Below, one piece after another: positions 13,003 to 26,500 of a DNA stretch of 64,000 bases. The notes beneath the pieces are model-generated. The model made no database searches, was not told the DNA's origin, and saw nothing but the letters and a program-made list of their open reading frames with translations. The DNA comes from Tigriopus japonicus (taxonomy: Eukaryota; Arthropoda; Copepoda; Harpacticoida; Harpacticidae): the NCBI GenBank assembly GCA_010645155.1, contig CM021316.1, positions 1,416,612-1,480,611 of the forward strand, read 5' to 3'. The translations under genes were made by a program, and so were the position numbers. Each line of letters starts with the position of its first letter. Position 1 is the stretch's first letter.

Positions 13003-13420
13003 TTAGTAATGAAAAGTAATGAAAAAAAAATAAGTCATGACCTGAAATTTTGCACCGTTCAGCTTCATGTTATTTTCTTCTAACCACTTATATATTGTGT
13101 CGAGGGCTTCTTGAAGAGAGGAGCAATCCTGACCATGTCTTCCAATGGTGAGTTTGGTGTCGTCAGCGTAAGAGGAGATTGTGCAGTTCTTAACCAGGCT
13201 TGCTAAGGGGGTAATGTAAAGGATGAAAAGAATCGGACCAAGAATAGCGCCCTGGGGAATCCCGGAGATTACGTCTACCGAATCACTGAGTTTATGGGCT
13301 ACTTTGACCATTTGTTTCCTGCCGGTTAGGAAGGATGAAATCCACCTAAGCAGTCTGTTGGGTATTTGTAGGGCACGAAGTCTTTGAATAAGTTGGCCGT
13401 GGTCTACCTTATCAAACGTA
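13003..13420 (-). pseudogene. LINE reverse-transcriptase fragment (YADD)
   Basis: An uninterrupted frame reads TFDKVDHGQLIQRL, SGIPQGAILGPILF and SSYADDTKLTI, then WLEENNMKLNGAKF. These are the classic reverse-transcriptase palm blocks of non-LTR retrotransposons. The frame loses family similarity at 13420, exactly where the adjoining long inverted-repeat element starts. Both the endonuclease and the C-terminal end are missing. Confidence 0.85.
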
Positions 13421-14308
13421 ATAATGGGACAAAAATCCGTGAGTGCGTGACCGCTTTTTTTCAAGTAGCGAAGGGCCTACTTTACCGTTTTAAGAGACTT
13501 CTATTGTAGTAATGCTTCAGTAGAAATGCAATTACATGATATTTTCGACAGTCTATTCCCAAAGTTAGGTGGAGTTCTCTTAGGGGAGATATTTATCTGC
13601 GTGATGAAAGAGTCTTTGTCCAGATTGGTTAACATATTGTTGAGGATGAGGCACATAAAAAAATGATTGCCCTTATATTTAGGGTGTCTTGGTGCACTCT
13701 GGCTGGATTACCGAACAGAAACAGACGGCAGCAGACAAGTCATCTTTCTGATGGCAGCACGTCGTCTTTTCCCGCCTGTTGCTTTTGGCCCTGTTTGCCA
13801 AAGAGTTATCAAACAAGGCTGAGTACAGATAGATGGATGACCACAAATCAAGAGTCGAGATCAGTGAGAAATCCTGGTTGAGGCAAGCCCTCTTTGTGGG
13901 GGGATCAAGGAACTGGCAACTTCAAAATCAAAGAGCAAGCAATAGCGGTCAGGGTCAAACGCAGTCAAAGGGCTTGCAGATCTTTGATAACTTCTGCCTT
14001 ATCTGACCTCAACACCTAACTCGCGATAGAAGCAAGAAATTTTTTGCCGCTTCAAATCAGGATCATTTTTAATATGCCTCATCCTCAACAATATGTCAAC
14101 CAATCTGTACAAAGACTCTTTCATCACGTAGATAAATATCTCCCCTAAGAGAACTCCGCCTAACTTTGGGAACAGACTGTCGAAAACATCATGTAATTGC
14201 ATTTCTACTGAAGCATTACAACAATAGAAGTCTCTTAAAACGGTAAAGTAGGCCCTTCGCTACTTGAAAAAAGCGGTCACGCACTCACAGATTTTTGTCC
14301 CATTACGT
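13421..14308. mobile_element. foldback element with 245-bp inverted arms
   Basis: The left arm 13421-13667 and right arm 14061-14308 are inverted copies with only a few per cent differences. Shared landmarks include GTGCGTGACCGC, AAGTAGCGAAGGGCC and TTCTCTTAGGGGAGATATTT. The central loop of about 390 bp contains no recognised gene. The outer ends read TAATGGGACAAAAATC on both sides. The LINE fragment to the left stops exactly at its border. Confidence 0.85.
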
Positions 14309-14492
14309 ATTCACGTATAACGTGATTAGTTTGTTATCATACAAAATTTCAGTAGACAGTGAGTGTTTCATTCAGACAAGTCTTTCAGACCACCTTAAAC
14401 GTTCAAATTTAATGCCCGATTTGTTGGAAATATCTTCTGTCCTGGCCTGAAATAATTCACACACTACCGTACAGCTCCCCAAATTTCACAGA

Positions 14493-14498
14493 TTTATT
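14493..14498 (-). terminator. polyadenylation signal of the membrane glycoprotein gene
   Basis: AATAAA on the minus strand, about 36 bases beyond the stop codon at 14534. Confidence 0.65.
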
Positions 14499-14533
14499 TC
14501 AAAGCTTAGTTTTAATATCTTAATCACAGATAA

Positions 14534-17500
14534 TTAAGTGAACCAAGATTTACAAAAACACGATCGACTGAAGCAGAGAACGTAAACCAGCAAAGCCAAA
14601 AATAAGATGGCACCAAGAATAACCAAGATCACTAGAGCAATATCTGTTTCGTTGTCTCCATCCTCAATTAGTGAAGCTTGGGTCGCGTTTTTCTTTGGTA
14701 AGAGGTCTTGGTCCAAGATTCTCCTGAAATTGTAACAAACAGGGTTTGTCAGTTTATTCGGATGGATTTTTGTCATTGGTTAAAATGAAATTTGGTGTTG
14801 AAGATTTTACTATTTTTCCTTTCGAAAATAGCTTGATTGGTACCAATATAGATTTCATGTGTTCTAACGGGTGTAAGATTATTATTTGATAAATAAAGAA
14901 GTTAGAGAAAAAACTAAGCTAGTGGTTAGTTGACTTAAATGGGAAAAAACAAATTTTCATTGATTGACCGTGAGAAAAAAAATACGCCAGAAATTTACGT
15001 GCTATTTTGAGGTATTACTTTCGGATACAGAACTGTTTTACAGTTTCCGGTCGGCAGGATTGATTAAGGCCCGGAAAAATATTTGCTATAAAGTGACAAA
15101 ATATAATTTCTTTAACAGTTCACTTGATTTGAATAATTAGTCAAATGCATCTAAAATAATTTTCGATAGGGCTACTGTTTGGCGATTTTGTCTCTGTGTG
15201 CACTGATGCTCCCAAAATACTTCTCATATATCTTTTGAAATTGGTCATAGTTAAAGGCACACTAAATATCTGTTTTGAAAAAAGAATTTCCAATCTACCC
15301 AATGGGTGGCCCAATTGTTTTGTAAAAGATAGTAGTTGTTGTGAATGTCATATTTAGGTACAAATGCCCTTGTGAACACTTTTGCTTTCCTCAATTTTTC
15401 TTAAAATGTTTTCATTGCCTAATAATAAAGAAGAAATGCAATGTTTTCTTGAAACATATAAACAAAATGAACATCATTGAACAAAAACATGAAAGATATT
15501 TAAAAATACATCTCACATTTTAAAGATGGGCATCCGGGCCCCCCACTGATGGTCATATGTGTATTGTACTTCAATTGTTATTTTGCACTCAAATTAGCAA
15601 TTGCACTGCCTGTTAAGTGGAACTTTCATCTAGGATTTTTTATATGGAAGTTACATAGCATGAAAATCCCCGTACATACGGGAGAAGCGGACGGACATAA
15701 ACATACCCCAGTTGCCAGCGAAGTTAATTAGGGTTGCCAAAATATGTCAAATTCATTGATATTGATGAACAGGCCTTGATATTTTTCCCAAAATTGACTG
15801 CCAATCGATAATTCATCTATGCTTCTATTCACACAAGACTTCCAAATGTATGCATAAAGTTTTTTTAACTGATATTGCTTCTACGTATATCAGTGTACCA
15901 TTACTCTGTTTCGCGTAATTATTTGTCATGGGAAAATAAATACGGATGAATGATGAACTTTTTGGACCAGAACCTCTTTGGCATTATTTGAAAAAGCCAG
16001 GGCTCCCCTTGAACAAAGCCTTGGTATGCAACTTTTTAGAAAAGGCTACAACTGAAAAGAGACCGAGATATTTCACCTTTATTGTTTGGATCACCGATTT
16101 TCGAATCAGTGGAAAATCAATTGATTGAATACCAAGAAGAGATCCTAATACACATTTTTTTTACCCATGCCATTTTTCAACGCCTGTAGTAGTATATTTT
16201 CATTTTTATCTTCTTTTATGATGTGAGGCCTCCAAACACTTTCAACCTTAGGTCTCAGAAACGTCGATGAAAATAATCATATTCTGTGACCTTCCAAATA
16301 TACTCTGCCAATATTTCCTTAACATTCCTACATCTCAAATAGATAAATAAAAACAAAAAGGCTTCGTCAATGTCAGCGTCCTTTCATTTTCCGCTTTTGA
16401 TCTTAACGGCAGGCAAATCCCGTCAACCGAAAAGTCCAAAAGCTCTTGAAATATCAATCAAGGATTGTGAGCTACCAAAATCGTAATTTTGCTTTCCTTT
16501 AGTCATATCAGAAATATATTTCTTAACAAGCATGCATAGTAACCTCAGAATAGCTCGCGTGACTTTCCATTTCTGAATTTAAAAGCGTTTTCTCACTAGT
16601 TTCTGCGGGTTAGATCAAACAGCTCGAATATACGTATTGACTGTGCTCAAATTACCTCGTTTGTATGGACAGTTCGTCGTATCTGGTCTTGGTGTAGCCT
16701 GTGTAGGTCAGATTGAAAATCCCTTCCTCCGCTGTCAAATTGTTGTATTGACCGATGGTCCGCCCCAAAATCGTTTTTACGAGGACATCATTGCCCACAC
16801 GGGATTGTGGGAGAGTCAAGGTGAAAGTGACGCCAACATAGAGGAAGTTCACACGACGAATGCCATGGAATCTGGAAGAAGGTTTCCGGAATGGAAATTG
16901 TTGCCCACATGGGTAAAATTATATCGGAGAATCATTTTGGAGACGACATGGGATTGGTACACAGCCCTAAACCTTACCGATATATATTTAATAAACGTGT
17001 CGATTTGACGGTCGAGTTAGTGGATTAAACTTTTCATGAATAGAAACTATCTACTTTTTTAGAGTTGGAGCTTTTTATGCTTATGTTATGCTTATGTCGT
17101 GGGCAAAACGTCGACAAACACGCATTGCGTAAAAACAAATAACGCAGTTCTGACTAAATCAATACAATTGAATTTAGAATGTTTTAATCTACGTGATTTA
17201 GCCCTGGATATGTTTAATTTAATTTTACCAGTGCCATCAATTATGTTTATTTTTCATAAAAAATCTTCGAAAAATCCTTGCCTTTCACGACTTCCAAACA
17301 AAAAAGTCATTTCAACTTTTGAAAACTTGGACAAACAAAAACCATGTCCGCCGAGAATTTCACGTCCAAGAATTTATTTAAAGTTCCGTGGAAAAAATAA
17401 ATGTAGGACTAGGATTGATAAACCCCATAGCGCCAATGGGTTGTAATAATCAAGTTGATTATTGTCTACACTCGTCAACCCAAAAGGGTTGATGGTTTTT

Positions 17501-20500
17501 CAAACGCACGCGAGGTTTAAAGGAATTGACCATGTGACGCACACAAAATTGGTTTTTGATTGACGTTGAAGACAAGGGTAGATTTTATTTTCAGACGAAA
17601 CGATTCAGGCTTTCACACAAAATTTTGAGATTCATCAGCTGTAAGCTGTGAACATTTTTTTCTTGTTTTAATTTCCATATCACATCAAGCGCTGAAATCT
17701 GCCTCCTCTCTTTCATAGGTAAAGATGAGCTTGATAAAACAAGTTTTTTCAAGAGCCGAAAACTCGAACCCTTTTTTCTTGCAAGCTGCTTGAACAGTTT
17801 TTCTCTTTGTTTTGATACTGTCGCTTGATTAGCTGATGCAAAGTCAATCCGCGAATGGCATTAATGGAAGTCTCAAAAAATTGAGCAGATTGAAATTAGA
17901 TCAGAATCCCAACAGTACTCCACACATAAATAGGCACCACTTATCAAAATGATTCTTTAAACACATTTTTTAGCAGGCTTCACTAACCAAACTGCGCTAT
18001 CAAATGAGCTAAATAGTTTAGGTGTGTCTGACAAGAAAATGTTTCCTTTGATCATGAACTTTCACTTTTCACATGTTGGATGACAACACAAACAACAGTC
18101 ATGGATTTTGTTGACCAGTCTCTACATTAGGATCTCTAGTTAAATCTACTTTTGGCCATTTTTTTTTATCAAATGATTCCGAACTGAAAACCATTATTTA
18201 CAAAAATTCTCCCGTTAACCGAATCGGGTTCAGCAATTACCCAACCAGAATTAGCCTTTTTCCTTTGACCGTTGAACTCTTCAGAAAATGCTAATTAAAC
18301 CAGAAATCACGCTGTACAGCGTACTCGCACCCACCAACTACAGTTGCTCCTCAGGCGACGGAATTAACTTTAAACGGCAGCTCATAACTGTCTCATGGGA
18401 AAAGAAATGTTACATTTTTACGTAAACTCTTCAATTCATCACTCCTTTGAAGAACTTCCTCCGAATAACACCTCTTCGGAAACTCTCTTGAATTTGTATT
18501 CACAATAGTTCAAGACTTAAATCCCAAAATTCTACCTCTACCAACGACATTATGCCGCAGATGCCCGTTTGTCCTGCCATGTGGAACACCCGTAGAGGTC
18601 GATGTCCAGCTCCAACGGGTTATACAAGGCTAATGCTCAATCGTCGGAACGTGTTCAGACGATTGACTGCCGTGAGAAGTCTCATCCGTTTTGGGCTTGC
18701 TTCTCGAACTCTGTTGGAAAACTTGGATATTCAACTCCATCGCGCCCATGAAGCCTATATGCAAGTTCGCGAAGAAATTTTCGCGAACATCGCCCTCAGC
18801 CTCGATCTTTGCGACCCGCGATGTCGAGACTATTACTTCGATCAGGTTGCGGACATGTCTGAACTCGAGGGATATGCCCGGACTCGAGATGAGGTCCAAA
18901 GCCTCATTTTTAGCCCCACGAGGGATTTATATCCTCAACCTGACCAGATCTTAGCCGAGCCAATTGATGGACCTCTCTTTTGGGTAGAACCGATCATGCC
19001 AAACGCTCGACGCAATTGGGAAGGTAGACCTGAGGAATAGGGGGTTCGTGAAGTATTTGAAGAGATTCCTCCTCCACATTCCACGTGATGACTGAAGTGG
19101 GAGAGTCAATTGATTCGACAGAGATCTGTTCAGTATATGGAAGAAGATCAAGGCGAAAAATGAGGTGATGGAGGAAAAACTTATTCAAGAATCTGCTTGC
19201 ATCGATGAGGAAAAGGCTTTTTCTCCCAAAGAAAAAGCCCAATGAAGAAGAGATGGGCGAGAAAACTTGGCTTTGCCGATGAAATATGTGAAACGTATCA
19301 TAAATGATAATAAAATGTGATTAACCACGAAATATTTGTTTCTTCTAGTCATTAAAATTTCCTTACCTAAAAGCGATTAGTTTTTCTCTGAAAGCGTATT
19401 TAGCCAAAACCGTCAATTCCTTTCGTAGTCTTTTCAGCAAGTCATTGGTCATTGGGTGACGATGATCTTCAAGGGCGTTTGTCCAGAAATATCCATGTTT
19501 TAAATCCCCACTTGAAACATTCATAGCGACATGGATCCTTTCTCCTTTGTATTCGGGACAGCAACAGAGGCCGCCAGAATAGGTAGACAAGTCTTTTAAT
19601 TGAATACCATAAGCTACCAGAGAGCAACGGCTATGATTCCGAAGCAAAAGTTCCGGTCCTGAAAAGAGCAGAAAACCTTTTTCTGTACATCGTGCGTTTG
19701 TCTTGTAAGTATTTGAAATTAAGGGTTCGATTAAGGATGACGAAAAACTTCCAGAGAGCTCACTAGGATAGTGTCAAAACTCTCATTTGTAGTAGTTCAT
19801 TTGTTATACATGAGTTTAGTAAAGGTGAATAATGTTTAATGACATTGAAACAAGTGTTATTACAAGCAACTAGCAATGTTCGCTCTTCTGAGCAAACAAA
19901 TGACACTACTCATAAAGTCTTTTATTTTGTCAGTTTCTCTCCTAAATTTTGAATTTTAAATTTTGATTTTTTAAAATCCTAATTGAAGAAATTTGTGCCA
20001 TTTTATCGATAACAAAATATAACACAAATTTTTTCTAATCTGGCTAGTTGTACTGATGCGAACAAATTGGCCGTTTCTTTGTTTGAGTTTTGAAAATATT
20101 TGTTTGTTTGGAGTACTGATGCGAACAAATTGGCCCTTTCTTCGTTTGTTTGTATGGGTTATCAGAATATTTGTTTGTTTGGGGTAGATTTGTACCATTC
20201 CCAAATAAAAACAGTGTTGCTGTCATGATTTGTGGTGATTACTAAACACATTAGTATCTAAGGATTATTTTCGCCACAATTCTTTGTGCTCATGAAAGAA
20301 TTGAGTGGTTCAAAAGGGCTTTCCCATACAACTGAAGCTCTTGGTTTTGACTGTACAAATAAACAATACGAAATTTGATTTGATTGTGCGAATCAATTTA
20401 CAATCTCCAATGACATTTTTAAATCTTATTTGGCAACTGATTCTTCGCCTTTCATTGACACAAAAGTCCATCCCGGCATTTGGACAAAGGCCGTGAATGC

Positions 20501-23500
20501 ATTTGAATGCGTAGATGATAAGATACCTTTCATGTCTTCTCTCTATACTATACAGCCCGAGACTCTTAAGCCTATCCATCAATGTTTCGAGAGAACACGC
20601 GCTGTACTCGTTCGACTTTTTGTAAACCAGCCGAGGTCACAGGGGCCCAAATAGGCGAGGCGTATTCAAGATGGGGTTGAACGATGGATTTGTACAGGGT
20701 CAACATTGTGATTCTGTCCCTTGATTTAAAAGTCCGATATATCCATCCACAGGTTTGAAAGGCTTTCATAACTTTCCCTTGAATATGAACATTAAAATTT
20801 CCAGTGTCTTCAATTTGTACTCCTAGATCTGTGATAGACGACACTTGTTGTATTTTGTTATTGGCATCATCCAAATACACTGGCACAGGTTGTGCAGTTT
20901 TGTTGAAGGTCATTGAACGAAATTTGTTGCCATTCAAACTCATGTTGTTATCTTTAACCCATTTGTTTACTTTTTCTAAATCTTGTTCTAGGCCACCAGA
21001 GTTAACTCCATTCCTTCCATAAACAAATTTGGTATCGTCTGCATAAGACGAAATAGAGCAATGATCCGGAATTTCTTGAAGGGAGGCTATAAAGGCTAGA
21101 AATAGGGTAGGGCCCAGAACTGATCCCTGTGGTACACCAGAAAAGATTTCTATATTTTCACTAAAAGAATCATGAACTTTGACCCGTTGCGTTCGATTTG
21201 ATAGGAAGCCTTTTAACCAATTGAATATTTTACCATGTATACCTATGGTATTCAAACGATGTAGCAGCAAACCATGGTCTACTTTGTCAAAGGCTTTGGT
21301 AAAATCAAGGTAGATAACGTCTACTGAATCATGGTCTTTTTAATCCTTCAATAATGTCGCTAAAATGATGAACAAGCTGGGTAATTGTACTGAAGTGCGC
21401 TCGAAAGCCATGTTGATTTGGCGGAATTATATTCTTCCGCTCAATATATTCTAGTAGTTTGACCTTGAGGATCTTTTCGAAGACTTTAGATATGTTTGAT
21501 ATTAACGAGATGGGTCTTTAGTTCTCGGGTAGAGTTTTGTCACCTCCTTTAAAGAGAGGTATCACATGGGCCAGCTTCAGTGAATTGGGAAATTCATTCT
21601 TGTCCAAAGATCGCCTCATGAGGTATGTGAATACAGGGGCTAACACCTCCGAACATCTGACGAAGAATTGAGCAGTAATCCCATCGGGTCCAGGCGAGCT
21701 AGATGGATTTAATGTACGAAGGGCATCTATTGCGTCTTTCTCAGTAATGGAGAGGTCATTCAATCCATCAGTTACAAAGCTCAGGTCATTGTTCACAGTC
21801 TCCATTACATCAACCGGACTAGAAAACACAGTCTTGAATTGATCTCCCAACATATTGGCAAGGGTGAGCGAGTCACAAGTCTCTTCATCGTTTTTTTAAG
21901 GGACCTACTCTAGGACTAGCTTTCCTTTTGGAGTTGGCGTATGAATAAAACGCTTTGGGGTTGGTTTTTACTTCATTAATGACTCTGTTCTCTTTCCTCA
22001 TTTGTTCGTTGTGAATTGATGACTTGATTTGTTCATCGACCTCCTTTAATTTTCCAGCAATGGCCTGAAGGAGCCAGGGATTTGTTGCCAGCTTTAAACG
22101 ATTTCCCAATCTCCATTTCTTTTTAAACATTTTTTTCCTATATTTAGGTACAACAATTTGAGCTTTGTGCGGTCGCTTTGTCGGTATGTTGTTGTTTAGA
22201 CAGATTTCATCAAAAATCTTTGTCATTCGTTTAATAGCTTCGTCAACAGTAGGTTCTTGATCCAAGATAGGTACAAGGTTGATCTTGTGAATATCATTGG
22301 AAATTTGTTCCCAATGGGCGTCGGTAAATATAAATCTTTCTAATCCGACCTTTTTTTTATTCTTTTTGCAACCTACGGTCGAATTTATGAAAAATATCCG
22401 TATGGATTTACAAGGACTTCTTCCGACAGCTTCAATTCGACCACCAGCAGGATTCGAACTTACGTCGTCCGGAGAAGAAGTTATTCTCGGCTCTTTCAGG
22501 AACGCGCTAATACGCGTGGCCACTCTGGCTTCCTTAACATAATGTGATATTTATAAACTGTTATCTAATATCATTTTCGCCAAATGGTTTATGCTCTTGA
22601 AAGGATTGATTTGCTCAAGGGAAATACTTCATCCAAGTGGAGCTCTTAGTTTTGACCTTAGAAGGTTTTCAAGACCTTGTGTTCCTTTTGACCTTTTTTC
22701 GCTCCTAACGAGTGTCATTTTTGGCAGCCCTTTTTTCCGGAGATTCCACCCCTCAATTATTAATTAATTAGCGTGTCTTTGGCGAGAGCTTATCGATTGC
22801 TCGAGGGAATAGATTCAAGATCTGAGAGACATTTTTTCGGTTTTGTGTCGATAATCTTTTGCTGAATTTTTGCTGAAAGCTGGAGCAAATTTCGGCAAAT
22901 TTAGATGGAGATAAAGTTTGCTTTTTAGAGTATTCATAATTAGCATAACCTTCAAAATCTATCGACTGTTTATTCCTTAGATCAATTATTAATCACTAGA
23001 TAGCGTGCAAGCTTTAGTTAGGCTGATTTGGCAAGCGGGGCGGAATGTGTTAAATTTATGAGGAAAATGTCTCCATCACAACTGTTGAGCGGCCAATTAG
23101 TGTGACTAAATATGTGAATCAAGACCAACTTTTTTACACTTGTTCTTGAAGCCACAAGTTAGTTTTTGTCCATATATGTATTGGATTAACCCAACATAAC
23201 ACAAAAGCTTAGATTAGTGTTCTTCCTACCAGTGCCTTATTCAATGTAGGAATTGGCAAAAAAGTTCCTAGATGAAATATTTAAATCCAAGGCATGGTCA
23301 CCTAATGACCCGTCAGGTTCTTTTATGAAAGGGACCACTAGCAATAACAAAAAAAATGACCCAAAAACATTACTGAATTCCACATTTGAATCGTCAATTG
23401 CATGGTTGACATTTGGCTGATCACTAGGGCCCGGAAAAATATTTGCAAAAAAGTGACAAAATATCCAATATATATTTTCTTCAAAAGGCCAAAATATTTG

Positions 23501-26500
23501 GAAAAATGCCGGATATTGAAGAAATATTTTTTTGACAAGGTCATTATTAGTATTTTTGTCTTGGTGCGCCCATTTTCCAAATTTGTTTTGGTGAATTTGA
23601 TATATTTTGCCGGAGTTGGAAGCCTACTTGAATGTAATTGATTCAAAAAAAACAATTTTCAGCTTTTCTCAATAAATGGCGCAATTTTATTCATGTATGA
23701 CAATAGTTTTGGTTGTGAATGTCAAATTTCAGGACAAATGCGATTTTGTAGCGGTTTTTGTATTTTGGTTTCATTTTTGGTAAGCCCAACTGAGCATTGG
23801 TCGTTTATTTCCTCAATTTCGCCTGCAATATTTTTTTTGACTCAAATATTCGAGAAAATATTTATTTTTCCGTTGAAAAAGCCAAAATATTTGAAAAATC
23901 GAGGAAAAACGGAGAAATATTTTTAAAATATTTTATATTTAAAAAAAAAAATATTTCCGGGCCCTACTGATCACACATTTCAAATGTTCCCGCACTTTTG
24001 TCCGCTCAACAGTTGGCGACCGGAGATAAATTTTTAGGCTTACACTCCCTCTAGCATTAATAGATCTCAATGGTTTATTCCGATTTGCTGTTTATGGGAG
24101 TGATTACCGTATCATTTTATTGCTGCCGTCTCTAACTGCCGTTAGGAGTGTAGGCTTGCCAAAAAAAATATCAGTTTTCAAGGGTCAGATTTTTGATAAA
24201 TGTTGCATTTATGGGCAATGGCATGGTTAATGTATGTTGAGAAGCATTGCCAAGTAATTTGACAACAAATGGAGGAGTTGGAAGCCTTCAATTAAACAAA
24301 TTATTTGTTTTTAGGTTTAGTTGCCCCAGGAACCGATTTCCTCTGGCCATCTTGTTATTCAAAGTAGGGCATTCCTAATTTCAAAGTTCGGAAGAACCCT
24401 CTCAACTTATGTAGCGAAATTTTAGATAAAAGCAACAAAGCATACTTTTTTGCAAATACAATGTCAAGAATTGCTATTTCAACTTCAATTTGTGCAGATA
24501 AGAAAGGCATTGTTGCAATCACCAGGCCTAAACCTTCGTTTTAGTTACCTCGCACGCTCATCAGAAACAAAGGTCTTCCGAACTTTTTTTCCCGCCAAAA
24601 ATGATGACTTTTTTAATGAGTAATTGCTGTAATTGCGATTTGTTTTTGTTTGGCATGCTGTTGTTTGTTTGTCATTGTTTGTTATTTGTTATATGTGTTT
24701 ATTTCCCATCAGTGTTGAGTAAGAACCAGTTTTGATTCCGATTGGAATCAGATCATGCAATTAGTTAAAATTGATTTGGTTTTGTTCAAAGTTCAATTTT
24801 GATTATTTATGATGCAATCTTTTAATGAGATTACATGGCAAGCATTGTCAGGAAAAACTTTGCACATGATTCTCATTAACAATTTGCAACCTTAACTATC
24901 CACTTCTATTTTTATATGGATCGGCAAATGACGAGCGTATTTTCCCAAGGGAGTTTACCCCGCGATATTTTTCGAAATACAAGAACGCAACCTCATCTAA
25001 AGTTTCATCAAAGGTCTGATAAAATAGTTATTACCTGTAGTTTCATTTGAGATTGTCGCATTATCGATACCATCAAAATTAGTTGTATTATTCACAAATG
25101 AACCTGTTGTCGTATTTGTCGTGGTTGCGTTGTTAGATGGGGCAATAGTTCCGTTGGTTTCGACGGTCCCGTTGGTTTCGACGGTCCCGTTGGTTTCGAC
25201 GGTCCCGTTGGTTTCGACGGTCCTGTTGGTTTCGACGGTCCCGTTGGTTTCGACGGTCCCGTTGGTCTCAATGGAACCATTGGCCGTAGATGTGAAAAGG
25301 GTTGCCCAGTTAAATGTAGTGGTCGAGGGTGGTATAGCCGTAGTAGTTGGAGGTTCGATGGAACATGTGGGACACCATTCAAGATCCTCCAGCTCAAAAA
25401 CGGCGTCGAGACAGGGGTCCAATTGACAATAACATTTGTCTACTTCATAATTTACCTAATACAGGAAATGAAGTTTTACAAACATAAGTTCAATTTCAAT
25501 AGACCCTTTTCAATATTGGAAAACATTCAATGGATAACTTGGATGTTTATATTCGTTCCTCGCTTTTTCTTTGACTGAAAATTTATGTTTTATCGTCCCA
25601 TGGGAGTTTCACAATTTTCTATCCAAGTTTGGGTTATAATGTGCGTCCTCGACAGACTTCCCAATTTCCCTTAGACTCGAGTAGAAGCAAAACCAAGAAT
25701 TCGGGTTCAAATGTGATTACTGATAAGTAGGGCCCGGAAAAATATTTGCCAAAAATGGTCATAAAACGTTTTTAGTCCATAAGCTGTGTTCGTTTCGGGT
25801 CTTATTGAAGCTGATAGACTTCCATCTTTGGCCGTTCCTTTAAAGTCAGACAAGTAAATACTCCATTCCCAAACTTATGTCTACCCTCTCTTCTTGTGGA
25901 CCAAATGCAGGGCACTGTGCCAACTGTTCCAGTCATCTCATCCATGCCATGATCTCATTTAGTCCCAAAGGCTTCAACAGGAAAATGTACAAAACAACTT
26001 GTATTCAATAGAGTCTCGCAGTTCAAAACGTGAAGTGCACGCTAGAACTAAGAGACCCTGTCTATCTAGCAATTTCTTTCGCTTTTTATGCAAATTTTAA
26101 AAAAGTGTTTGATGTTTCTATTTCATTTCATTCTTTGGCCATTTATTCTAACTTTAAAAGTTGTTTTCTTATACTACACCAAAATTGCTTTGGTTTGTCA
26201 CAATGGTGTTCAAAAATCCATAAGTCTGAAAGCTTTACTACCTCCTTTTTGAAGGTCTGAAATTAATCACTCCGATTTGGTCAATGGCGCGGCTTGCCTT
26301 CTCCTTTTCTCTTTTTTTCCTGCCTCATATGTAGAGGGTGACTAATTTTAAACCTGTCATAACTTCAAAATGAGGCAAAAATCGGGATGTCCCTAAAATT
26401 TAAGAATATTTCTTGATACAATAATTAACAACTTGCTGTTAACTGCTACCAATTTCAAATCACTGGGGATGTACGAGAGGCATTCAAACCTAACAAAGTG

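Noticed and set aside
17099..17446. 115-codon plus-strand open frame in the glycoprotein intron
   Set aside because: No family similarity, no splice or start support, and AT-rich composition like the intron around it.
25092..25426. Open frames on both strands across the 18-bp repeat
   Set aside because: Repeats whose length is a multiple of three keep several frames open; only the minus frame with phase-matched exon borders is kept.
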